A DNA stretch of 64,000 nt from Cherax quadricarinatus (lineage: Eukaryota; Arthropoda; Malacostraca; Decapoda; Parastacidae), in NCBI RefSeq assembly GCF_038502225.1, contig NW_027195231.1:62001-126000 (forward strand), read 5' to 3'. The position numbers and the translations under genes were made by a program. The notes beneath the pieces are model-generated. The model had not been told where the DNA came from, searched no databases, and saw only the letters and a list, made by a program, of their open reading frames with translations. Every line of letters begins with the position of its first letter. Position 1 is the first letter of the stretch. Positions 1-9,127 of the stretch are shown here, in pieces.

Positions 1-334
1 ATCTGCACAAGGGGCGTGACACAATTTTTCACAAAAATGGCAAGTGATCCATGTGAAAGCCCGTTTGTTTGACTGACTGCAAACTACACAAAGCATCATA
101 ATGTGATTTGAATGTTTGATTTACTGTAATTCTACAAGTAACCTCTAGAATATTCTACTAATAACCTTCTTAAAGTGAAGCTCTTGCTATTTGTATTTCT
201 ATTTCTAACTGTGCTAGTATATTAGGACAGCTTACCGGTGTACGTTTCTGTTTTATATTTATTGTTTGTGTTTGATAAGGGTGCCTAAAACCCTGTCTGT
301 TTACAGTCTGCTTTATTGTCCAACAAATCCGTTT
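1..334. other. No gene recognised
   Basis: AT-rich sequence with no convincing reading frame and no similarity to the repeat families elsewhere in the window that I can see. Confidence 0.5.
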
Positions 335-449
335 GAAACCAGTCAAGGGTTCGTGCCGGCCAAGGGTTTGGAACCAGTCAAGGGTTTGTGCCGGCCAAGG
401 GTTTGGAACCAGTCAAGGGTTCGTGCCGGCCAAGGGTTTGGAACCAGTC
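335..449 (+). repeat. 35-bp minisatellite, about 3 copies
   Basis: A unit of 35 bases, containing GAACCAGTCAAGGG and GTGCCGGCCAAGGG, repeats about 3.3 times with very few differences. A short reading frame spans it only because the unit lacks stops. Local array of unknown origin. Confidence 0.85.
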
Positions 450-598
450 GGATCTGATCAGTGGTTCACTAATGGTGCCTGGTTGTCTGAACAACCTTAA
501 CCCAACTTATAATCCACTCTTCCCTTACATTATTAGTATATATTGGCATTATTAGCATAATATTAGTATAATATTGGCATTATTATTATAATTTTAGT

Positions 599-985
<387 letters not shown>

Positions 986-997
986 CCAAAAAAAATA

Positions 998-1850
998 ATG
1001 GTAACTCAGAGGAGGAATCGAAGATCCCAGGGAGCAGAGGGGACTGGTTCTGGAAGGGAGGAATGGATGGAGGAGCAATGCAAAAGGATGGACCAAGAGT
1101 AGGAGAGAAAACTAGGCGAACTTGCTGCAAAACTGGAGACATAGCTCTCTGTGAAATTGGAAAAGAAGTTGGAGGAGGAGAAGAAGCATTGGGATTCCCA
1201 AGTTGAAGCTGCAGTAGCCAAGATAAGTGCCCTAGAATATGAGGTACTTAGGCTGAAGCGAGCTACAGGGGTATTGACCAGAGGAGGCATGGCAAGTGAA
1301 GCTGGGACACCCATACTGAACGAAGGGCCCAATGGGAAGGAAGGAGACACAAATTATGCAAGGTCCTTTCAGAACTATTATCCCACCAAGCAGGGCCAAG
1401 GAATGAACTGGTAGAGCAGCTGGATGCAGGTGGTGAGGGGGGTAGGTCATGTGCCATGTACAGAGAGGAACCAGAGACTCAGAATAGGCAATGGGAGGAG
1501 GAGAGAGTGAAGTCAGTGTTTATTCATAGGCTTCAGGAGAGTGAGGGAAGGACACACTGAAAGATGGCAAGCAGAAAGGCATGATACTGAGAACATCATC
1601 AAATAAATAGGTGAAGAGGAAATGTCTGAGATTACAATTTATCAGAGAATAGGTGGGAACCTGAAGGGAAAAAAATGACTGATCAAGCTGATTTTCAGGA
1701 CAGAAGCAATGTGGAACAGGATCCTCTAAGAGAAACCATGGTTGAAAGATTCGGCAGCATACAAGTGGGTGTTCTTAGACCGAGACAGAACAAAAACAGA
1801 ATGACAGCACAGGCATAGCAACAAGAGCAAGCACACACAGAACTACCCAC
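998..1850 (+). pseudogene. LINE-A copy A1, ORF1 remnant
   Basis: Degenerate ORF1 of a CR1/L2-like non-LTR retrotransposon. The ATG at 998 lies directly after the pyrimidine tract, as in the other copies. The frame is broken by TAG codons near 1097 and 1142, then stays open to 1414 and encodes an alpha-helical coiled coil rich in Lys and Glu (KKHWDSQVEAAVAKISALE). This matches the A3 segment RKWEVQVKAAEARIQSLEEE. Remnants of the later RVKSVFIHRLQE block occur near 1505-1545, with many stops beyond. ORF1 proteins of such LINEs are thought to bind element RNA. This copy cannot make one. Confidence 0.75.
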
Positions 1851-1904
1851 AGAACCCTACAACCAATCATGCTATCCCAACACACCACAATTCACACTCA
1901 CAGC

Positions 1905-3272
1905 TCCAACCCCAGAGAATGGAAGACGTACAGAAGGCAAAGACCCCAGGAAAATAAGATGAGTCATAGAACCAGAAATGAACATGCAGAGGTAAGACCG
2001 GAGGCCCAAGGCAATATGAGAATGACATAGCAGCGAAAGCCAAATCTGAACCAACGCTGTTGTACAGCCACATCAGGAGGAATACAACAGTCAAGGACCA
2101 GGTAATCAGGCTGAGGAAGGAAGGAGGGGAGGTCACAAAAAACGACTGCAAAGTATGTGAAGAGCTCAACAGGAGATTCAAAGAAGTGTTCACAGAGGAG
2201 ACAGAAGGGCCTCCAAATAGGCAGAGGTGGGGAACATCATCAAGTGTTAGACACAATACATACAACCGAGGAAGAAGTGAAGAGGCTGTTAAGCGAGCTA
2301 GACACCTCAAAGGCGATAGGGCCAGATAACATCTCTCTATAGGTCATGAGAGAGGGAGCAGAGGCGCTTTGTGTACCACTAACAACTATCTTCAAAACAT
2401 CTATCGTGACAGGACGACTACTGGAAGTATGGAAGACAGCAAATGTTGTCCCAATTTTTTAAAAAAAAGGGACAGACACGAAGCACTGAACTACAGACCA
2501 GTGTCACTGACGTGTATAGCATGCAAGGTCATGGAGAAAATTATCGGGAGAAGAGTGGTGGAGCACCTAGATAGGAATGAGCTTATCAACGACAGCAAGC
2601 ACCGTTCAAGAACAGGAAATCCCGCATCACAAACCTACTGGAGTTCTGTGACAGAGAGGTGGCAGTAAGACAAGAGAGAGAGGGGTGGGTAGACTGCATT
2701 CTCTTGGACTATAAGAAGGCGTTTGACGCAGTTCCACACAAAAGATTAGTGTGGAAGCTGAAGGACAAGTAGCGATAACAGGGAAGGCACTGCAGTGGAA
2801 CAGGGAAAACCTGTCAGGAAGGCAACAGCGAGTTATGGTACGTGACGAGGCGTCAGAGTGGGCGCTGGTAACGGGCGGGGTGCCACAGGGATCAGTCCTA
2901 GGACCTGTGCTGCTTCTGGTTTTTATTAACAACATGACGGAAGGAATAGACTCTGATGTGTCCCTGTTTGCAGATGATGTGAAGTTGATGAGAAGAATTC
3001 AATCAGATGAAGACCAGGCAGAACTACAGAGGGATCTGGATAGACTGCAGGCCTGGTCCCGAAACTGGCTCCTAGAGTTCAACCCCACTAAGTGCAAAGT
3101 CATGAAGATTGGGGAAGGGCAAAGAAGACCACAGAGGGAGTACAGTCTAGGGGGCAAGAGCCTACAAACCTTACTCAAGGATAAGGGTCTTGGTGTGAGT
3201 ATAACACCGGGCACATCTCCTGAGGTGCATATCAACCAAATAACTGCTGCATCATACGAGTGCCTGGCAAAC
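1905..3272 (+). pseudogene. LINE-A copy A1, ORF2 remnant lacking endonuclease (part 1)
   Basis: Reverse transcriptase part of A1 ORF2. The linker (LLYSHIRRNTTVKDQVIRL near 2055) and RT blocks are recognisable: RPVSLTCIACKVMEKII near 2500, DYKKAFDAVPHKRL near 2710, GVPQGSVLGPVL near 2880, and the catalytic FADD near 2970. Compared with A3, about 1.1 kb is missing between ORF1 and the linker, which removes the whole apurinic-like endonuclease. Several frameshifts and stops are present. The copy is cut at 3272 by a SINE and resumes at 3569. Confidence 0.85.
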
Positions 3273-3568
3273 CGGTGGCCTGGTGGCTAAAGCTCCCGCT
3301 TCACACACGGAGGGCCCGGGTTCGATTCCCGGCTGGTGGAAACATTTCGACACGTTTCCTTACACCTGTTGCCCTGTTCACCTATCAGCAAGTAGGTACC
3401 TGGGTGTTAGTCGACTGGTGTGGGTCGCATCCTGGGGGACAAGATTAAGGACCCCAATGGAAATAAGTTAGACAGTCCTCGATGACGCACTGACTTTCTT
3501 GGGTTATCCTGGGTGGCTAATCCTCCAGGGTTAAAAATCCGAACGAAATCTTATCTTATCTTATCTTA
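3273..3568 (+). mobile_element. tRNA-derived SINE (copy S1) inserted in LINE-A copy A1
   Basis: The head is tRNA-like: an A-box-like TGGCCTGGTGGCTAAAGC near 3276-3293 and a perfect B box, GGTTCGATTCC, at 3319-3329. The body follows, then a module starting AAGGACCCCAATGGAAATAA near 3448 and containing TGACTTTCTTGGGTTATCCT near 3491, then a (CTTAT)n tail. The insertion splits A1: GCCTGGCAAACC lies on the left and AATAAGGAGTCATT on the right. About 24 bp of A1 is missing at the junction compared with A6, and I see no clear target duplication. The 3' module is shared with the LINE-D 3' UTR. Confidence 0.88.
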
Positions 3569-4017
3569 AATAAGGAGTCATTCAGGACCCTGTACTCTGT
3601 GTACGTTAGGCTCATACTGGAATATGCAGTGCCAGTTTGGAACCATCACATAGCCAAGCATGTAAGGAAACTAGAGAAAGCGCAAAGGGATGATATGATA
3701 ACGATATATAAAATACTGAGAGGTATAGACAAGGGACAGAGACAGGATGTTCCAGAGATCGGACACAGCAGTGAGGGGTCACAGTTGGAAGCTGAGAACT
3801 CAAATGAACCACAGGGATGTCAGGAAGTATTTCTTCAGTCACAGAGTTGTCAGGAAGTGGAATAGCCTGGGTAGTGATGTAGTGGAAGCAGGATCCATAC
3901 ATAGCTTTAAGAAGAGTTATGATAAAGCTCATGGAGCGGGAAGAGTGACCAGGTAGTGGCCAGGTGAGGAGGAGTGGCCAGGAGCTGTGACTAGTCCCTT
4001 GCAACCACAATTAGGTG

Positions 4018-4020
<3 letters not shown>
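3569..4020 (+). pseudogene. LINE-A copy A1, ORF2 remnant (part 2) and 3' end
   Basis: Continuation of A1 after the SINE. It encodes the C-terminal domain (YVRLILEYAVPVWNHH, then FFSHRVVRKWNSLGSDVVEA in another frame) with a deletion near 3690. The conserved last residues end near 3957. The 3' UTR is about 60 bases and runs into CAACCACAATTAGGTGAGTA, the LINE-A 3' terminal motif, followed at once by (CA)n. Confidence 0.85.

Positions 4021-4063
<43 letters not shown>
4020..4063 (+). repeat. (CA)n microsatellite at A1/A2 junction
   Basis: Pure (CA)n of about 44 bases between the 3' terminus of A1 and the truncated 5' end of A2. Confidence 0.95.
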
Positions 4064-4066
<3 letters not shown>

Positions 4067-4888
4067 GAATACCAGATAGGGAAGAGACAGAAGGAAGGAA
4101 TGCTTTAATGGCAGGAACTAAGTCGTCTCAGAGGATGTTCATGGAAGTACAGTGGGAGGACGAAAGTGAGAAGACAGTTTTTGTCTAAGGGCTCCAAGAA
4201 GATGAAGTTGAAACTAATGAAGAAAGAAAATAGAAAAAAAAAAACGATTGAAAGCATCATGAAAGCAATATGAGAGGACAACATGACCCAGCTGACAAAT
4301 TTTTGGAGAATTGAGTGGTTTGCGAGATGAGAAAAGCATCTAGTCAAAGTGATTTTCAAGGCAGAGTCAGCTCAAAACTGGATTCTGCAGGAGAGAGCAC
4401 ATCTAAGGAACAAACCGAAGTACTGGAGAGTGTTCCTCAATTGAGACAGAACACAAGAAGAAAGGAAGATACTGCAAGAGAGGGTGCATTGTCACAAGGA
4501 GGAATGGGAGGCAAGGAAGGAGGAAAACAGGAGAAACCAGACTCAGGTGGAAGAGCAAAGACAACCTCTTCCAGAGCCACCCACAGAAGGAATCCAACAA
4601 TGGCAACCCCAATGCAACTAAACAACCTATACCAAAACCTACACACTGTACCTTTTGTCCCTATCCCCATCATCACAAACCCCACCCCGAAAGTAGCCCA
4701 CAGTAACCCACACACTGTACCCTCAAACCCATCCCCCCACCATAAACCCCACACCCACTGTAACCCCCATAGGCCCTCTGCCCCCTCCCCCACACCACAA
4801 ACCTCATCCCCACAGCAACTCCCTATAGGTCCCCACCAGGGCACCTGCTCCCCCAAACCCACCATTCTCCCCAGACCACAGTTTTAGA
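4064..4888 (+). pseudogene. LINE-A copy A2, ORF1 remnant, 5'-truncated
   Basis: The sequence begins inside ORF1: 4078-4200 is similar to 29666-29800 in A5. There is no 5' UTR or coiled coil, so A2 is 5'-truncated. The C-terminal ORF1 block is present with frameshifts, followed by the Pro/His/Thr-rich stretch near 4600-4880 that lies between ORF1 and ORF2 in all copies. A frame of 190 codons (4315-4887) covers it but mixes ORF1 and linker sequence. Confidence 0.7.
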
Positions 4889-7204
4889 AAAGAAGTTGAA
4901 GGTTATGTGCATGAACGTGGATGGAATAATGAATAAAAGTCAGGAGTGGCATAAAAGTTTGAAGATGTCTCCAGACATCATAGCAGTCACAGAAACAAAA
5001 CTCACTGGTACAATAACAGACGCAATCTTCCCAACCAGATATCAGATCCCGAGGAAGGATAGAAGGAGCAGAGGGGAAGGAGGGGTTGCACTGCTCATTA
5101 AAATCCGATGGGGATATCAGGAAGTGGAATTAATGGACGAGATTGGAGAAAGGGATTGCATACTAGGTACACTTCATTCATGGGAACATAATGCATAACC
5201 CACCACAGAGAGTAACAGGAGTAGAAAAGGAAAAGCCAAACTATAAAATGATCTACTACATAACCACAAAATGCAAGGAGGCAGAGGAAAGGTTTGCTCC
5301 CAAGGGTAAGAGAAATATTGGGAAGACCACAATGATCCCCTGGTTTACCCGAAGGTGTGAAGGGAGGCAAAAACTAAGTGTGCTAGAGAATGGAAAAGGT
5401 ACAGAAGGCAAAGCACCCAGGAAAATAGATTAGTCTAAGAGTCAGAAACGAGTATGCACAGATAAGGAGGGAGGCCCAACGGCAGTACGAGAACGACATA
5501 GCATCGAAAGTCAAATCTGACACAAAACTGCTTTACAGCCACATCAGGAGAAAGACAACAGTCAACGACGTAATCAGGCTGAGGGAAGAGGGTGGGGAGC
5601 TCGTGAGAAATGATCAAGAAGTATGTGAGGAGCTCAACCTGAGATTTCAGGAAGTATTTACAGTGAAGGCAGAAAGAACACTAGGAAGACAAAACAGTAG
5701 GGTACAGAAACAAGGGATATACCATCAAGCGTTGGATTAAATACACACAACCGAGGAGGAGGTGAGGAAGCTCCTAAGTGACCTTGATACCTCAAAGGCG
5801 GTGGGACTGGACAACAGCTCTCCATGGGTCCTAAGAGAGGAAGCAGAGACGCTGTGTGTGCTACTTACAACAATCTTCAACACATCCCTTAAAACTGGGC
5901 AACCAACTGAGGTATGGAAGACGGCAAATGTAGTCCCAATCTTTAAGAAAGGAGACAGAAACGAAGCACTAACCTATAGACCAGTGTCACTGACATGTAT
6001 AGCATGCAAAGTCATGGAGAAGATTATCAGGAGAAGAGTAGTGGAGCACCTGGAGTGGAAAAAGATTACAATTGACAGCCAGCACGGATTCATGGAAGGC
6101 AAATCCTGTGTAACAAACCAACTGAAATTTTAAGACAAGGTAACTGAAGTAAGACATGAGAGGCAGGGGGTGCGGTTGATTGCATTTTCTTGGACTGCAA
6201 GGAGTCCTTTGACACAGTTCCTCACAAGTGGTTTGTACAGAAGCTAGAGGATCAGGCACATATAACAGGAATGGCACTGCAATGGATCAGAGAATACCTA
6301 ACAGGGAGGCAACAGCTAGTCATAGTACATGATGAGGTATTACAGTGGGCGCCTGACCCACAAGGGTCAGTCCTGTGAACAGGACTGACCCTTATATGTG
6401 AATGGTATATGTGAATGACATGACGGAAGGAATAGACTCAGAAGTGTTCCTGTTTGCAGATAATGTGAAGTTAAAAAGGAGAATTAAATCAGATGCAGAT
6501 CAGACAGACCTACAAAGAGACCTGGACAGGCTGGATGAATGGTCCAATAACTGGCTTCTAGAATTTAACTCTGCAAAATGCAAAGTCATGAAGATCAGAG
6601 AAGGGCAAAGAAGACCGCAGACAGAGTATAGGCTTGGCGGCCAAAAACTGCAAACCTCTCTCAAGGAGATAGATCTAGGGATGAGTATAATACTGAACAC
6701 ATCGCCGGAAGCACACATTAACCAGCATATGGGCGCCTGGCAAACCTGAGAACAGCTTTCCGTTACCTTAGTAAATAATCGTTCAAGACACTGTACACCG
6801 TGTACATCAGGCCCATACTGGAGTATGCAGCACCTGTTTGGAACCCACACCTGGTGAAGCACGTCAAGAAATTAGAGAAAGTGCAAAGGTTTGTAACAAG
6901 GCTAGTTCCAAAGCTAAGGGGAATATCCTACGAGGAAATGTTAAGGGAAATCGGTCTGACCACACTGGAAGACAGGAGGGTTAGGGGAGACATGATAACG
7001 ACATACAAAATACTGCATGGAATGGATAAGGTGGACAGAGACAGGATGTTCCAGAGATGGGACAGAGAAACAAGGGGTCACAATTGGAAGCTGAAGACTC
7101 CTACGAGCCAAAGGGATGCTATTAAGTGTTTCTTCAGCCATAGAGTTGTTAGTAAGTGGAATATCCTGGCAAGCGATGTAGTTGAAGGCAGGAATCATTC
7201 ATAG
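4889..7204 (+). pseudogene. LINE-A copy A2, ORF2 remnant with damaged endonuclease and RT
   Basis: The start of the endonuclease is readable at 4896 (MNVDGIMNKSQEWH, then TETKL). The part with the GDFN and SDH catalytic motifs is deleted near 5195-5250, where the text jumps from the NPPQ motif to the post-endonuclease linker. RT blocks follow in several frames: SLTCIACKVMEKIIRRRVVE near 6000, then a short inverted duplication at 6362-6393 where GVPQGSVLGP should be. The catalytic box reads FADN instead of FADD near 6457. The C-terminus is long and readable (6800-7204) and ends in FFSHRVVSKWNILASDVVEG. Not functional. Confidence 0.88.
6362..6393. repeat. Perfect short inverted duplication, 15-bp arms, 2-bp loop
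   Basis: The left arm 6362-6376 (AAGGGTCAGTCCTGT) is the exact reverse complement of 6379-6393. Other LINE-A copies have GGGTCAGTCCTAGGACC here, so only the left arm is ancestral. The right arm replaced RT sequence and broke the frame. Confidence 0.93.
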
Positions 7205-7328
7205 TTTTAAGATGAGGTATAATAAAGCTCATGGAGCAAGGAGAGAGAGGATCTAGTAGTGGTCAGTGAAGAGGCAGGGCCAGGAGCTGAGTCTCGACCC
7301 CTGCAGCCATAATTAGGAGAGTTAGGTG

Positions 7329-7387
<59 letters not shown>

Positions 7388-7392
7388 ACACG
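7205..7392 (+). repeat. LINE-A copy A2 3' UTR, terminal motif and (CA)n
   Basis: The short 3' UTR carries the family signature: AAAGCTCATGGAGCA, then GGCAGGGCCAGGAGCTGAG, then CCCTGCAGCCATAATTAGG. It ends in TTAGGTGAGTACA at about 7319-7332. A (CA)n run then extends to about 7392. Confidence 0.88.
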
Positions 7393-8185
7393 CATAATAA
7401 AGAATGAAAGCTTCCAACTAATCAGTAAAGTTCACATCTTACTAGTGCAGTGCATTAGATGATAGCAAGTGTATTGGATAGCAACAGTGCATTAGTTATA
7501 ACAAGTAAATTAGATAATTACAGCGTGTTAGATAATAAGCTGAGTCATGGTCTCATGCGGCCAGGCATCAGTGCCAGCCATCATAAGTGTCTCATGCGGC
7601 CAGGCATCAGTGCCAGCCATCATAAGTGTCTCATGCGGCCAGGCATCAGTGCCAGCCATCATAAGTGTCTCATGCGGCCAGGCATCAGTGCCAGCCATCA
7701 TAAGTGTCTCATGCGGCCAGGCATCAGTGCCAGCCATCATAAGTGATAAGTGATAAGGTGTGACCCCCAAGGCAGTCAGTGAAGTGGAGATAGTGCTGTG
7801 ATTGAAGCATTGTAAATAGGATCAAAGCACAGATGGAGAAGAAATTAAAGTGAAACCAGGAGGCAGGAGTCAACGAGATCAGCGCTGCCAGCCATATGTA
7901 CTTGCCTAAACGTGGTATTGGGGGTCAGGTAAAGTTATCTAGGTCCTGCCAACTGTAACACAGGTCCTCTCTCAGTGTGAGCAAGGAATAGGAAAATAAC
8001 CAGCAGTAATTGGTACTTAAATCAAGAAAGTGTAGTAAGTGGAGAGGGTAGCATTACTAGCAAACAGAGCTGGGACTACAAATTTGAGTCTGTGGGGTAG
8101 AGAGTTTCAGGCCACAATAACAGAACACATACACAGGGACCTGTGAGCCTACATGACACAGTGCATGTAATGGTTACTGTTCAAC
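7393..8185 (+). other. Non-coding; possible LINE-A 5' UTR/promoter region
   Basis: No gene seen apart from the tandem array listed separately. Two short blocks, GAGAAGAAATTAAAGTG near 7830 and CAGCAGTAATTGGTA near 7999, resemble GAGAAGAAATTGAGGTG near 17325 and CAGCAATTGGTAATTC near 17528, in the same order upstream of A4 ORF1. This suggests a shared 5' UTR, perhaps that of A3 separated from its ORF1 by the RTE insertion at 9128. Inference only. Confidence 0.35.
7550..7744 (+). repeat. 39-bp minisatellite, 5 near-identical copies
   Basis: Unit of 39 bases containing TCTCATGCGGCCAGGCATCA and GTGCCAGCCATCATAAGT, repeated exactly five times with no difference that I can see. Because 39 is a multiple of three, repetitive frames are open on both strands. 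These are artefacts of the array. Confidence 0.95.
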
Positions 8186-8650
8186 CACATACCACCTACC
8201 CCTCCTCTACCCCTCACTCTAACCACCTCTCACCCTCCCCCTAACCGTCTCTCCCCTCCGCCCAACCATCTATCCCCCTCCCCCTAACCATCTATCCCCC
8301 TCCCACTAACAATCTCCCCCAATCCCCCTAACCACATCTCCCCCTCCCCTTAACCATCTCTCCCCCTCCCCCAAACCATCTCTCTCCCCCTCCCCCTAAA
8401 CATCTATCCCCCTCCTCTAATCCTCTCCCCCTCCCCTAACCATATCTCTACCTCCCCCTAACCATCTCTCCCCTCCCCCTAACCATCAACCCCAATCCCC
8501 CTAACCATCTCTCCACCTCCCCCAAACCATCTCTCCCCCTCTCCCTAACCATCTCTCCCCCTCTCCCTAACCATCTCTCCCCCTCCCACTCCCCTTGAAC
8601 ATATATCCCCCTCCTCCTAACCATCTACCTCCTCCTTGCAACTCCCCCAC
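8186..8650 (+). repeat. Pyrimidine-rich minisatellite, roughly 20-22-bp unit (LINE-A 5' UTR type)
   Basis: About 20 imperfect repeats of a unit like CTAACCATCTCTCCCCCTCC, almost devoid of G. The same unit is repeated directly upstream of the A5 ORF1 start (28990-29155), which ties this orphan block to the LINE-A 5' UTR. A short (CA)n follows at about 8668-8700. Confidence 0.8.
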
Positions 8651-8700
8651 CCCAACACACGAATACACACACGTACACACACACACACACACACACACAC

Positions 8701-9127
8701 GTGAAGCAGTATCGCTAAATAGTGCTCCCAGGGTTTAGCGTTTTAGTGGCTGTCCTAAGATATTATTAGCGGTCATCGTACGTGAGTGAATCAGTGAACA
8801 TACCTACAAGAGTGTAATAGCTTCCAAGAGTGCGAATAATGTGATAGGATCAAGAATTTTACAATTTAAATTTGAATGAAATTTGAGTGAGGGAGCTGAT
8901 CAGGCTACTGGCCGCAGTGTTGACACAAAATATCCAAACAGTTAATTGGGTTAACGGTGTGATCTGAAATATTAACAAATACATATTTTGGTTGATTATA
9001 GCAGCAGTGTAGTGATAAGGTCATAAAAGAGTGATTAAGTAAATACTGAAAGTAAGAAAAAATTAGTCAATCCCCAGCTGTTGGTGTTGTGAAGGTAGCT
9101 AACATCATCAGACTTGTTATGACCATA
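8701..9127. other. No gene recognised
   Basis: AT-rich DNA between the pyrimidine array and the 5' edge of RTE-like copy C1. No open frame, RNA gene or known repeat family recognised. Confidence 0.4.

Noticed and set aside
266..457. 63-codon frame near the start
   Set aside because: Most of it covers the 35-bp minisatellite; no domain.
3273..3345. Functional tRNA gene
   Set aside because: B box is perfect, but the unit continues into a SINE body and has no paired acceptor stem.
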